A stretch of 64,000 bases of DNA from JAAYYM01 sp964631375 (GCA_964631375.1 CAZVYQ010000004.1:28921-92920), one strand, 5' to 3'; shown: positions 41,665-50,274, numbered from the stretch's first letter. Made by a program: numbers and translations. The notes: generated from the letters alone by a model not told the origin.

Positions 41665-42747
41665 ATGATTGTTTTAAATGACCTGTTAAAGGAAGCAGGA
41701 GAGCATGGGGCATCGGATCTGCACCTTTCTGCAGGTGTACAGCCTAAGATGCGAATTGACGGAAAATTAAAGAATATGCCGTATGAGAAGCTGGCACCAA
41801 GCGATACGCTGGAGATCTTAGTTGGTGTGATGACGGTGGAACAGAGAGAGCGTTTTGAGGAACGCGGAGAAATGGATATTTCCTTTTCGATTCCGAAACT
41901 CGGCAGATACAGAATGAGTGCCTATAAACAACGCGGCACAGTGGCTCTTGCAGTCAGGATTATGGGAAATGATTTCTCTATCGCAGAAAATCTGGGCATA
42001 CCAAAGGCATTTTTGGATCTGCATAATAGAAAGAGAGGTTTGATCCTGGTGACCGGTCCGGCAGGAAGTGGACTGTCCACCACGGTGGCTGCTTTGATTG
42101 ACCGGATGAATCATATGGAGGAATCCGTGATCATCACTCTGGAGGATCCGATTGAATACATGCACCATCATCATAAAAGTATGGTGAATCAGAGAGAAAT
42201 CGGTCTGGATACGAAGAATTATGCGACGGCTTTACAATCAGTCCTGAGAGAAGATCCTGATGTGATTTATATCGGAACCGTACCGGACATTGAGACGACC
42301 CGCATTGCTCTTGCTGCAGCAGAGGCAGGCTGTCTGGTGATTACAACCATGCATACAATCGGAGCGTATCAGACACTACAGCAGATGATTCATGGATTTC
42401 CGGTACAGGAACAGGAACAGATCCGTCTCCAGATTGCAGGCATATTGACAGCAGTTGTTTCTCAACAGCTGGTTCCCGTCGCTGAGGGACAGGGACGTAT
42501 CCCTGCATTTGAAGTGATGCTTGCAGATGGCAGAGTTCGCGAGATGATCAGAGCCAATCGGCTCGAGGAACTTCCTGATCTCATAATGGAGAGCGAGGAA
42601 GGCGGCATGCGTTTGATGGATGATTCATTAATCGAACTATACAGAGAAGGAAAGATATCAGGTGGATATGCAGTTCGCTTTGCAGTTGATAAGGAACGTG
42701 TACTTGAACAAACAGGAGATGACGGATGGATAAAGGATATGCAGTAG
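41665..42747 (+). CDS. PilT-like secretion ATPase homologue with degenerate ATPase motifs
   Basis: A 360-residue protein collinear with PilT, the type IV pilus retraction ATPase. It has the N-terminal GEHGASDLHLSAGVQPKMRI, Asp box ITLEDPIEYMHHHH and the C-terminal ELYREGKISGGYAVRFA. The Walker A motif reads GPAGSGLST, where PilT has GPTGSGKST, so the essential lysine is a leucine. The Walker B region reads IYIGTVPDIET instead of GE-x-RD-x-ET, so the catalytic glutamate is a threonine. ATP hydrolysis is therefore unlikely. No pilus assembly genes are in the window. It overlaps the FIST gene by 22 bases. A regulatory or scaffold role is inferred. Confidence 0.85.
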   Translation: MIVLNDLLKEAGEHGASDLHLSAGVQPKMRIDGKLKNMPYEKLAPSDTLEILVGVMTVEQRERFEERGEMDISFSIPKLGRYRMSAYKQRGTVALAVRIMGNDFSIAENLGIPKAFLDLHNRKRGLILVTGPAGSGLSTTVAALIDRMNHMEESVIITLEDPIEYMHHHHKSMVNQREIGLDTKNYATALQSVLREDPDVIYIGTVPDIETTRIALAAAEAGCLVITTMHTIGAYQTLQQMIHGFPVQEQEQIRLQIAGILTAVVSQQLVPVAEGQGRIPAFEVMLADGRVREMIRANRLEELPDLIMESEEGGMRLMDDSLIELYREGKISGGYAVRFAVDKERVLEQTGDDGWIKDMQ

Positions 42748-43838
42748 CGTTTAGCAATCAAATAAATGCGGCAGAGGCCATTGATGACATATACATCCAA
42801 CTGGGTGAAATCGAACCCCGTTTTCTGATGCTTTATTCGGATGTGGAGAATTTTGCATTTTATTCCGAAAAACTACATCAGAAGTATCAGGAAGCTGTGC
42901 TGATTGGTGCGACTACCTATCTTGCACTATCCTCGAGAGGATATTCCAAGACGGGACTGAGTGTACTTGCTGTGGCAGACGGCATTGAATGCTCTGGTGG
43001 TGTGATTGAGGATGCAGTACGCTTTCCAGATAAATATCAGGATGTGATCAGAGAATGTGCAGGACATTTTCCGAATACAGACAACTGTTGCTGCTTTGAA
43101 TTAACTACGGCTTTTGGAGACTGCGAAGAAATCGTACAGGATACCTTTCGCAGTGTATTGGAGGAAAAAGAGATTCCTGTCATTGGAGGTACAGCCGGAA
43201 ATACGAGTGATACAAAGGAATCCTATGTATCCCTAAATGGTGAGGTGTATACGGGAGCATGTGTATTCGCGATTGTAAAAAATCTCAACGGAGCCATTCG
43301 ATTATATCGTGAAAATCTCTATCGGCCAACAGATCAATTTTTTGATGTGACAGATGTCGATTGTGAAGAACGAACAGTCTATGAATTTGACGGGAAGCCA
43401 GCTGCAAAGGTTATGGCAAAAGCACTGGGAGTGACAGTGGAAGAACTGCCGGACTATCTGCCGTCACATCCGCTTGGCAGGATCGTCAACGGTAATATTT
43501 ACATTACAGATCATCATGCAGTCACATCGGATAGTGCATTGACTTATTTTGCACGTATTTATAATCACACGATGGTAGTACTGCTAACCCCCGAGGATCC
43601 GCAGACCGTATTAAGTGATACGATTGGGCAGATTCGAAAGGAAACAGAAAGTATCCGATTTATGTTTGTCGTGAATTGTCTGACGCGCTCTCGATTATTT
43701 GAACAAAACGGGAATTTGGAGCGATTTACAGATCGATTACGAGATGAATTGGGAGAGTATGCAGGAGTATCCGGCTATGGAGAACAGATGAATTTTGAAC
43801 ATTTAAATCAGACGATGCTCATTGCAGTCTTTGAGTGA
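42726..43838 (+). CDS. FIST-domain sensory protein
   Basis: A 370-residue protein with the FIST N and FIST C sensory domains. Visible features are the opening GYAVAFSNQINAAEAIDDI, the GATTYLALSSRGYSKTGLSVLAV segment, PVIGGTAGNTSDTKESYVS and, in the C-terminal part, HPLGRIVNGNIYITDHHAV with FMFVVNCLTRSRLF near the end. FIST domains are predicted small-ligand sensors, proposed for amino acids. Several cysteines are clustered (TDNCCCFEL). The gene starts within the PilT-like gene and is followed 41 bases later by the hydrogenase-EAL gene, so these proteins probably act in one signalling path. Confidence 0.88.
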   Translation: MDKGYAVAFSNQINAAEAIDDIYIQLGEIEPRFLMLYSDVENFAFYSEKLHQKYQEAVLIGATTYLALSSRGYSKTGLSVLAVADGIECSGGVIEDAVRFPDKYQDVIRECAGHFPNTDNCCCFELTTAFGDCEEIVQDTFRSVLEEKEIPVIGGTAGNTSDTKESYVSLNGEVYTGACVFAIVKNLNGAIRLYRENLYRPTDQFFDVTDVDCEERTVYEFDGKPAAKVMAKALGVTVEELPDYLPSHPLGRIVNGNIYITDHHAVTSDSALTYFARIYNHTMVVLLTPEDPQTVLSDTIGQIRKETESIRFMFVVNCLTRSRLFEQNGNLERFTDRLRDELGEYAGVSGYGEQMNFEHLNQTMLIAVFE

Positions 43839-43879
43839 TCTGAAATCATAACAAAGCAATGTTACGAGAGGATAAAGCC

Positions 43880-46474
43880 ATGTCACGATATAATAATGGT
43901 CTGATCTATACCAACGACAAATGCATTGGATGTAATAAATGTATCTTTGAGTGTCCGGTCATCGGTGCCAATGTCTCCGTTTATCAGAATGGGATGAACC
44001 GAATCATGGTCAATGAGAAGAAGTGCATTCATTGTGGACATTGCCTCAATACCTGTACACATGATGCACGGGATTATCATGACGATACAGAACTTTTTTT
44101 TGAGGATTTGTCAGCAGGAAACCAGATTGCACTTGCGATTGCACCTTCTTTTTATATCAATTACCCACAGCAGGCCTCTCATATTTTGGGCTATCTTCGA
44201 TCACTGGGTGTGGGAAAGATCTATGATGTGGGATTTGGAGCGGATATCGCCACCTATTGCCATATCAAATACATCGAACAGTCTGATGAAGATAATGGTC
44301 AAGGCAAAGCGTATTTGGCCAGAACCTGTCCGGCTCTTGTCAATTATATGGAGTGCTGCGAACCAGAGATGGTGGATCTTTTGATCCCGATCCATTCACC
44401 GGTGATTTGTCTGGGTATCTATGTCCATCAATACCTGAAAGAGAAAACAGATATTGCGTTTATCAGTCCGTGTATTGCCAAAAAGGATGAAATCGATGCT
44501 GCAACAACGGGTGGGAACATTCGCTATAATGTAACCTACAAGCATCTGATGAAAAGACTAAAGGACATTGATCTAAGTGATTATCAAGCAGAAAGTGACC
44601 TCAAACCAATTGGTCTCGGAAACTTGTTTCCGATGACGGGAGGGTTTAAGGAGTATATTGAGCATTTTATTCCCAGAGAAAAGCTTGTCTTACGTATGGA
44701 GGGGTTTCCTGCAAAGCATGAGCAGCTGTGTGATTATTGTAACAACATCAATCAATCAGACGAAAAACCATGTCTGATTGATATTTTGAGCTGCAGTCAT
44801 GGCTGTCTGACAGGACCGGCATCAGAGCCGGATAATTTCCATCTGGTCAATATGCTGTCCGGCTACAGAAAGACACGCAAGGAAACACAGGAAGGGTTTC
44901 TGCAGGATACGGATACAATGGCTGAACGCAGAGAGAGGCTGGAGAATTATTTTTCCGAGCTTGATCTGTCTGACTTTCATTGTGGATATACAGACCGATA
45001 TCATCAGTCGTTTCACATTCCGGAAAGTACCTATGATGAGATATTTAATACCATGTATAAATATACCGAGGCAGATCGAAATATCAATTGCCATTCCTGC
45101 GGTTATTCTTCCTGCCGTGATATGGTGACGGCTATCGCATACGGCTATAATTGCATGGAAAATTGTGTACATTATACCAAGGATGAGGTGATGCGACTAT
45201 ACTACACAGACCCTCTGACCGAGATTGCAAACAAGGCGGCATTTATTCGTGACACGACAGAATTATTGCAGAACAATGAGAATACGCAATATGTCATCTG
45301 TACCATAGACATCAATAATTTTACGGCCGTCAACGATATGTATGGATTCGAGAGGGGTAATCAGGTTCTTCGCTTTTTGGCACGCCGACTGCATCAATAC
45401 TCTCAAGCAGACGGAACCTGTGCCAGACTTGATACCGATCATTTCGCATTATGTGTTCCTTATGAGAAGAGCAGACTGGTGTTTTTTGAAGAAAAGCCAT
45501 ACTATGATGCGAATGATCTCAACGTTGATTTTCCGATCACGGTGCGTTTTGGGCTGTATCTGGTAGAGGATTCCTATGAGCAGGTTGACAAGATGCTGGA
45601 TCTGTCTGCGATTGCAATGAATCAAAATACAGATAAGAGCAGAAATACATACTTTTTCTATAATGATGATATACGAAAGGAACTTCTCGAGGAAGCAAGT
45701 ATCGCCCGTCATATGCGTGAGGCAATCAAAAACGAGGAATTCCAGACTTATCTTCAGCCACAGTATAATCATGCGACCGGAGAACTGGTAGGAGCAGAGG
45801 TATTATGCCGATGGATCAGATCAGACGGTAGTATGATTTCGCCTGATGCTTTTATTCATATCTTTGAGAAGAACGGTTTCATTAGAGAATTGGATTATTA
45901 TATGTGGGACAAGACTTTTCAGCTTGTGCGTAAATGGCTGGATGAGGGAAAGGACCCAGTACCGGTCGCAGTGAATATATCACGAATCAGTCTGAAGGAT
46001 GTCAATCTCTGTGAGACCTTCCAACAGTTGAGCGATCGATATCAAATTGAACCGGAAAGAGTGCATCTTGAGATCACAGAAGGTGCATATATGCAAAATC
46101 AGAGGCAGATCATAGAAATCATAGAAAAATTGCAAAAATGTGGATTTATTATTGCAATGGATGATTTTGGAAGTGGCTATTCCTCTCTGAACACACTGAA
46201 AAGTGTCCCAATTGACATTTTAAAGTTGGATATGGGATTTCTGCGTGGTAAGGACGATCAGAATAAGGGTAGCAGCATCATCAGCTTTGTGATCAGAATG
46301 GCAGAGGCTTTGGGGCTTGCAACCATTGCAGAGGGCGTGGAAACCATTGATCAGGCTGACTTCTTAAAGAGCATCGGATGTGATATGATACAGGGCTTTT
46401 TATATGCCAGACCTATGCCGGTGGAACAGTACGAGAAAATATTATTCAATGGAAATAATAGGATTGACAAATGA
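43880..46474 (+). CDS. Ferredoxin / FeFe-hydrogenase-like / GGDEF / EAL fusion protein
   Basis: An 864-residue multidomain protein. Residues 1-70 hold two 4Fe-4S ferredoxin motifs (KCIGCNKCIFECP, KCIHCGHCLNTC). Residues about 75-370 resemble the FeFe-hydrogenase H-cluster domain, with Cys150 (RTCPALV), Cys198 (SPCIAKKDE), Cys305 and Cys309 (SCSHGC) at the cluster-ligand positions; the proton-relay cysteine before Cys150 is threonine. A cysteine-rich FeS segment follows (NCHSCGYSSC, about 404), then a degenerate GGDEF domain (LDTDHFALC) and an EAL domain (about 605-860) with intact catalytic motifs (EVLCRW, AVNIS, HLEITE, MDDFGSGYSSL, ILKLD, AEGVET). It is likely a redox or hydrogen sensor driving c-di-GMP hydrolysis. 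ATG 43880 follows GAGAGG. Confidence 0.9.
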   Translation: MSRYNNGLIYTNDKCIGCNKCIFECPVIGANVSVYQNGMNRIMVNEKKCIHCGHCLNTCTHDARDYHDDTELFFEDLSAGNQIALAIAPSFYINYPQQASHILGYLRSLGVGKIYDVGFGADIATYCHIKYIEQSDEDNGQGKAYLARTCPALVNYMECCEPEMVDLLIPIHSPVICLGIYVHQYLKEKTDIAFISPCIAKKDEIDAATTGGNIRYNVTYKHLMKRLKDIDLSDYQAESDLKPIGLGNLFPMTGGFKEYIEHFIPREKLVLRMEGFPAKHEQLCDYCNNINQSDEKPCLIDILSCSHGCLTGPASEPDNFHLVNMLSGYRKTRKETQEGFLQDTDTMAERRERLENYFSELDLSDFHCGYTDRYHQSFHIPESTYDEIFNTMYKYTEADRNINCHSCGYSSCRDMVTAIAYGYNCMENCVHYTKDEVMRLYYTDPLTEIANKAAFIRDTTELLQNNENTQYVICTIDINNFTAVNDMYGFERGNQVLRFLARRLHQYSQADGTCARLDTDHFALCVPYEKSRLVFFEEKPYYDANDLNVDFPITVRFGLYLVEDSYEQVDKMLDLSAIAMNQNTDKSRNTYFFYNDDIRKELLEEASIARHMREAIKNEEFQTYLQPQYNHATGELVGAEVLCRWIRSDGSMISPDAFIHIFEKNGFIRELDYYMWDKTFQLVRKWLDEGKDPVPVAVNISRISLKDVNLCETFQQLSDRYQIEPERVHLEITEGAYMQNQRQIIEIIEKLQKCGFIIAMDDFGSGYSSLNTLKSVPIDILKLDMGFLRGKDDQNKGSSIISFVIRMAEALGLATIAEGVETIDQADFLKSIGCDMIQGFLYARPMPVEQYEKILFNGNNRIDK

Positions 46475-46603
46475 TAACCCGTCCATTATCATGATTTATG
46501 AGTCTGTTAGTTCCTGAGTCTATTTCCTTTGAGGGTTTCTGTATTTCCATAGGATTTTTTCATTCATCCTGCTAATCCATGTGATGATTATTTAGTTAAT
46601 TCA

Positions 46604-46612
46604 TGTTATAAT
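46604..46612 (+). promoter_or_regulatory. Extended -10 element before the second ECF sigma gene
   Basis: TGT followed by a perfect TATAAT (46607-46612), 41 bp before the ATG at 46654. No good -35 is visible. Confidence 0.45.
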
Positions 46613-46653
46613 GTTAAGGTTACATCAGTGAGACGACACAGGTGGAGGACAGA

Positions 46654-47163
46654 ATGCAGATAGATGAGATGTATGAACAGTATTATCCCAAGGTATATAA
46701 CTATGTATACTATCGTTTGATGAACAGAGAGCGTACGGAGGATATTGTCAGCAGTGTGTTTGTCAAGGTGGTCTCCTGCTGGGATACCTATGATGCGAGT
46801 AAAGCATCGTTCGGTACATGGATTTTCAGGATTACACAGAACACATTAATTGATTATTACCGTCTCAACAAACAGGTTGCTTCTACAGAGGAGATCGAAT
46901 ATGAGATGTCTGTAGAGTTTGAGGGAGAGGAAATGATTCTTCAAGAGGAGACGAACCGGGAGGTACATCGCATCCTGATGACACTCAATGAATCTGAGCG
47001 TGAACTGCTATATCTGAAGTTTTACGCAGAGAAGAAAAACAGGCAGATCGGTGAACTGCTCGGAATGACAGAGACAGCTGTGTCAACTAAGCTTTCGAGG
47101 GTCTTACATAAATTAAGGAATGTAATGAAAGAAGCAGATTTTATGGAACTGGGTTTACAATAA
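46654..47163 (+). CDS. ECF sigma factor upstream of leader-peptide genes
   Basis: A 169-residue ECF sigma factor. Region 2 is MQIDEMYEQYYPKVYNYVYY, ERTEDIVSSVFVKVV and FGTWIFRITQNTLIDYYR; region 4 is LNESERELLYLKFYAEKKNR with IGELLGMTETAVSTKLSR. The start is ATG 46654 after GGAGGA; an in-frame GTG at 46642 overlaps that site. No anti-sigma gene follows. Instead there is an ECF-type promoter (47168-47195) and two tiny genes with bacteriocin-like leaders, which suggests that this factor controls them. Confidence 0.9.
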   Translation: MQIDEMYEQYYPKVYNYVYYRLMNRERTEDIVSSVFVKVVSCWDTYDASKASFGTWIFRITQNTLIDYYRLNKQVASTEEIEYEMSVEFEGEEMILQEETNREVHRILMTLNESERELLYLKFYAEKKNRQIGELLGMTETAVSTKLSRVLHKLRNVMKEADFMELGLQ

Positions 47164-47167
47164 AGAA

Positions 47168-47195
47168 TGTGACGATTTTTACGTCAGATCGTATA
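47168..47195 (+). promoter_or_regulatory. ECF-type promoter before the leader-peptide genes
   Basis: TGTGAC (47168-47173), exactly 16 bp, then CGTATA (47190-47195). This matches the ECF pattern TGAAAC-N16-CGTATA and the promoter-like element at 24153-24180. It lies immediately after the stop codon of the ECF sigma gene. Confidence 0.6.
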
Positions 47196-47243
47196 ATTAG
47201 GTAAAAAGTACTATAACTATTTGAAACACAGGAGGGCAATGAT

Positions 47244-47426
47244 ATGGCAGAATTAATTCGTGATGAAGATCTGGAACAGGTTGATGGTGGCAGACGAATA
47301 GCAAGATGCGGTGAAAAAAAGGTATTAACAGGAACAGAATGGGTTTGTACATGTGGACGTAAGAATAAAATAACGGATATAGAATGTGCATGTGGAAAAA
47401 GCAACCCCAATCTTAAAAAGGCGTAG
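47244..47426 (+). CDS. Small double-glycine-leader peptide with cysteine-rich C-terminus
   Basis: A 60-residue peptide behind a strong AGGAGGG ribosome site. The N-terminus LIRDEDLEQVDGG (residues 4-16) looks like the leader of class II bacteriocins and related ribosomal peptides, which is cut after the Gly-Gly pair. The remaining 44 residues start RRIARCGEKK and hold CTCG and CACG ten residues apart (WVCTCGRKNKI, IECACGKSNP), an arrangement that also resembles a zinc-ribbon knuckle. It could be an exported peptide, a modified peptide precursor or a small zinc protein. No peptidase/exporter or modification gene is adjacent. Confidence 0.7.
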   Translation: MAELIRDEDLEQVDGGRRIARCGEKKVLTGTEWVCTCGRKNKITDIECACGKSNPNLKKA

Positions 47427-47474
47427 CATTTTGCATTCAGGAGCCAATCTGCATGGACGAAGGGATGTGCTGAT

Positions 47475-47663
47475 ATGAGTAATATATTTCAACGTGCCGA
47501 TTTTTCAAGAGATGATTCGGTCAAACAATCAATTTATCATCAGATGAAACAAACGGTGCATGACAGTCGGATCACTGTGCTCCCTGACCAGTTGAGTGAT
47601 GATGATCTGGAACAGGTAGCAGCGGCCGGACTGCCGGTGAAAAGGGATATCCCCGTTCAATAA
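47475..47663 (+). CDS. Second small leader-motif peptide
   Basis: A 62-residue peptide 48 bases after the first. It has a long polar N-terminus (SNIFQRADFSRDDSVKQSIY), then LSDDDLEQVAAAG at about residues 40-52, the same leader-type motif as its neighbour, and only ten residues after it (LPVKRDIPVQ). If cleaved after AAAG, the product would be very short, so it may be a leader-bearing partner or regulator rather than a bacteriocin. Both genes share the DNA segment GATCTGGAACAGGT in the motif. AAGGGATG serves as a moderate ribosome site. Confidence 0.6.
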   Translation: MSNIFQRADFSRDDSVKQSIYHQMKQTVHDSRITVLPDQLSDDDLEQVAAAGLPVKRDIPVQ

Positions 47664-47784
47664 TACAATTCTGAAACACAATCTTATGGCGGCCGGATGC
47701 TTAGGCACCCGGTGATCTGCCATTTTCCACGAAAGAGAAAATATAATATGATAGCGAAACCACTGGAATATGAAAGGAGTTTTT

Positions 47785-49314
47785 ATGTACAGTAGTGTTA
47801 TTTCCGGTGGCCTTAAGGGACTGGAAAGCTACCAGGTGCATGTTGAAGTAGATATATCTACGGGCATGCCTTGCTTTGATATGGTCGGCTTTCTGGGAAG
47901 TGAGGTCCGAGAAGCGAGAGAACGCGTTAGAACGGCTTTGGGAAACAGCGGTTTTTCTCTGCCGCCCAAACGAATCACAGTGAATCTGTCACCTGCTAAT
48001 ATCAGAAAACAAGGTGCTGCTTTTGATCTGCCTATGGCAATAGCGATACTCTGCTCCCTGGGGATGATAGAGCCTCGTTTTGTGGAACATACCTTGATGA
48101 TCGGTGAATTGAGTCTGGATGGTAAGATCAATGCCGTAAACGGAGTCCTGCCGATTGTCATTGGGGCAAAGGAGGCAGGTTGTAAAAGGTGTATCGTTCC
48201 AAAGGCAAATGAGATGGAGGGGGCACTGATCGACGGAATTGAAGTGATCGGTGTTTCCGAATTAAAGGAAACACTGGAATATCTGCAGGGCAGCAGGAAG
48301 ATTCAGGTGGCTCGAACCCCTCGTCAGGATGAATGTCACAGCATTGGATTGGAAATTGATTTTGCTGACATACAGGGACAATTAACAGCAAAACGAGGGC
48401 TGGAGATAGCGGCAGCAGGATTTCATAATGTGTTGATGATCGGACCGCCCGGAGCGGGCAAGACCATGTTATCAAAATGTATCACAACCATCCTGCCTCC
48501 ACTCTCAATGGAGGAGCGCATAGAGGTATCCAAGATCTATAGTGTATCAGGGATGCTACAGCATGAAAACGGATTGGTCAAGGAACGCCCGTTTGTAGCA
48601 CCACATCATACAATTACAGATAAAGCACTTGCCGGGTGTGGCAATATTCCGAGACCGGGCGGCATTAGTATGGCTCACAGAGGTATTTTATTTATGGACG
48701 AGCTTCCGGAGTTTAAGAGGACGACTCTTGAGATTCTGCGGCAACCGATGGAGGAACGCAAGATTCATATCACGCGGAGCCACGGTACATACACCTATCC
48801 GGCGAATTTCCTGTTTGTTGGGGCTATGAACCCATGCCCTTGTGGTAATTATCCGGATCTCAAGCTCTGCACCTGTGGGATGCATGAAGTACATCGCTAT
48901 CTTGGCAAGCTGTCCAGACCATTACTGGATCGGATCGATCTGTGTATCAATGTTCCCAAGGTGGCATTTCGTGAATTGTCGTCAGGAGCAGGTAATGAAT
49001 CCTCAGCAGTGATACGTGAGCGTGTCTGCAGAGCAAGAGAGATTCAGGTCATGCGGTATGGACAGACGGGTTTGCAGTTTAATGCTGATCTGGGAGTCAA
49101 GGAACTGGAGGAGTTCTGCAAATTGGGCAATCGAGAGAAAAAACTGATGGAGAGTCTGTTTGAGAAACTGCATTTTACGGCACGATCTTATCATCGGCTT
49201 TTGAAAGTAGCACGTACGATTGCTGATCTGGAGGCTGCTCCTGTGATTAATGAAAAGCATCTGAGCGAGGCAGTCAGCTATCGAGGGCTGGATGAGGCTT
49301 ATGAAAGGCGGTAA
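47785..49314 (+). CDS. comM: YifB/ComM family Mg chelatase-like AAA+ ATPase
   Basis: A 509-residue protein of the ComM/YifB family, a hexameric helicase that promotes branch migration during natural transformation. The N-terminal Lon-substrate-like domain opens SVISGGLKGLESYQVHVEVD. The AAA+ core has Walker A IGPPGAGKTML, Walker B ILFMDELPEF and sensor MNPCPCGNYPD. The C-terminal domain carries FTARSYHRLLKVARTIADLE. The ATG at 47785 follows AAAGGAG; the ATG at 47770 contains that site. It is followed immediately by dprA, another transformation gene. Confidence 0.93.
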   Translation: MYSSVISGGLKGLESYQVHVEVDISTGMPCFDMVGFLGSEVREARERVRTALGNSGFSLPPKRITVNLSPANIRKQGAAFDLPMAIAILCSLGMIEPRFVEHTLMIGELSLDGKINAVNGVLPIVIGAKEAGCKRCIVPKANEMEGALIDGIEVIGVSELKETLEYLQGSRKIQVARTPRQDECHSIGLEIDFADIQGQLTAKRGLEIAAAGFHNVLMIGPPGAGKTMLSKCITTILPPLSMEERIEVSKIYSVSGMLQHENGLVKERPFVAPHHTITDKALAGCGNIPRPGGISMAHRGILFMDELPEFKRTTLEILRQPMEERKIHITRSHGTYTYPANFLFVGAMNPCPCGNYPDLKLCTCGMHEVHRYLGKLSRPLLDRIDLCINVPKVAFRELSSGAGNESSAVIRERVCRAREIQVMRYGQTGLQFNADLGVKELEEFCKLGNREKKLMESLFEKLHFTARSYHRLLKVARTIADLEAAPVINEKHLSEAVSYRGLDEAYERR

Positions 49315-49316
49315 TA

Positions 49317-50246
49317 ATGGCACATATATATAGAAGAAATGATGATAATAACGATGAGAGACGGGCGGCTATGAACATCAGTCAGGTCAGTCGTAGTGAA
49401 CCACAGTTTCCAGAGAAGCTGAGAGATATCCCGAGTCCGCCGCGGATGCTGTATTGGTCAGGAGCACTACCGGATCCGCACAAACCGGCCATTGCAGTGA
49501 TCGGTGCCAGAACCTGTTCCGAATACGGACGGCGTATGGCACGTTTGTTTGGTGAGAAACTAGGAAGTGCAGGGGTACAGATCATCAGCGGAATGGCACG
49601 CGGAATCGACGGAATCAGTCAAATGGCAGCCCTACAGGCGGGCGGGAGCTCTTATGGCGTCCTTGGCTGCGGAGTAGATATCTGTTATCCCAAGGAAAAT
49701 GCAGAATTGTATCAGCTGCTGTTAAAAAAGGGTGGTGTGATTTCGGAGTATGCACCGGGAAGTCAGCCACTTCCACAGCAGTTTCCGGCACGTAACAGGA
49801 TCATTGCCGGACTGGCAGATGTGCTTGTGGTCATCGAGGCAAGACAAAAGAGCGGAACACTGATTACGGTAGATATGGCACTGGAACAAGGCAAGGAAGT
49901 CTATGTGGTCCCCGGCAGACTGGATGATGCATTGAGTGAAGGCTGTAACAGGCTGATCAAACAAGGTGCAGAGCTGCTTCTATCACCGGAGGAACTACTG
50001 CAGGAACGATCGATTGATTCGTTCAAACAAGCATCCACCAAAACGGAAAACAGACAAAAAAATAATTTTGTGCTTGATAAGGACGAAAATATGGTGTATG
50101 CTAGCATAGATTTATATGCCAAGAATTTGGAAGATATTGTAGAGTCATCAAAGATTCCCATTCAGGAAATAATGCATATACTATTATCGCTGGAGTTAAA
50201 AGGTTTGATCAAAGAGGTCGGCAAGAATCATTATGTCCGGCTATAA
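49317..50246 (+). CDS. dprA: DNA-processing protein DprA
   Basis: A 309-residue DprA/Smf, which loads RecA onto incoming single-stranded DNA. The Rossmann-like core shows IAVIGARTCSEYGRRMARLF, IISGMARGIDGISQMAAL and the strongly conserved FPARNRIIAGLADVLVVIEA and KSGTLITVDMALEQGKEVY. A C-terminal winged-helix-like region follows a charged linker. The N-terminal SAM-like domain is reduced to about 20 residues. It starts two bases after comM and overlaps the region upstream of topA, as in the Bacillus dprA-topA order. Confidence 0.95.
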   Translation: MAHIYRRNDDNNDERRAAMNISQVSRSEPQFPEKLRDIPSPPRMLYWSGALPDPHKPAIAVIGARTCSEYGRRMARLFGEKLGSAGVQIISGMARGIDGISQMAALQAGGSSYGVLGCGVDICYPKENAELYQLLLKKGGVISEYAPGSQPLPQQFPARNRIIAGLADVLVVIEARQKSGTLITVDMALEQGKEVYVVPGRLDDALSEGCNRLIKQGAELLLSPEELLQERSIDSFKQASTKTENRQKNNFVLDKDENMVYASIDLYAKNLEDIVESSKIPIQEIMHILLSLELKGLIKEVGKNHYVRL

Positions 50247-50274
50247 CAGTAATCAGGTTCGGGAGGAAGAACGA

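Noticed and set aside
46464..46495. Hairpin ATGATAA...TTATCAT at the end of the hydrogenase-EAL gene
   Set aside because: Only a 7-bp A/T-rich stem without a T run; too weak to call a terminator.
47686..47727. Imperfect hairpin after the second leader peptide
   Set aside because: Stem is interrupted and the T run is short (TTTT); possible terminator but not secure.
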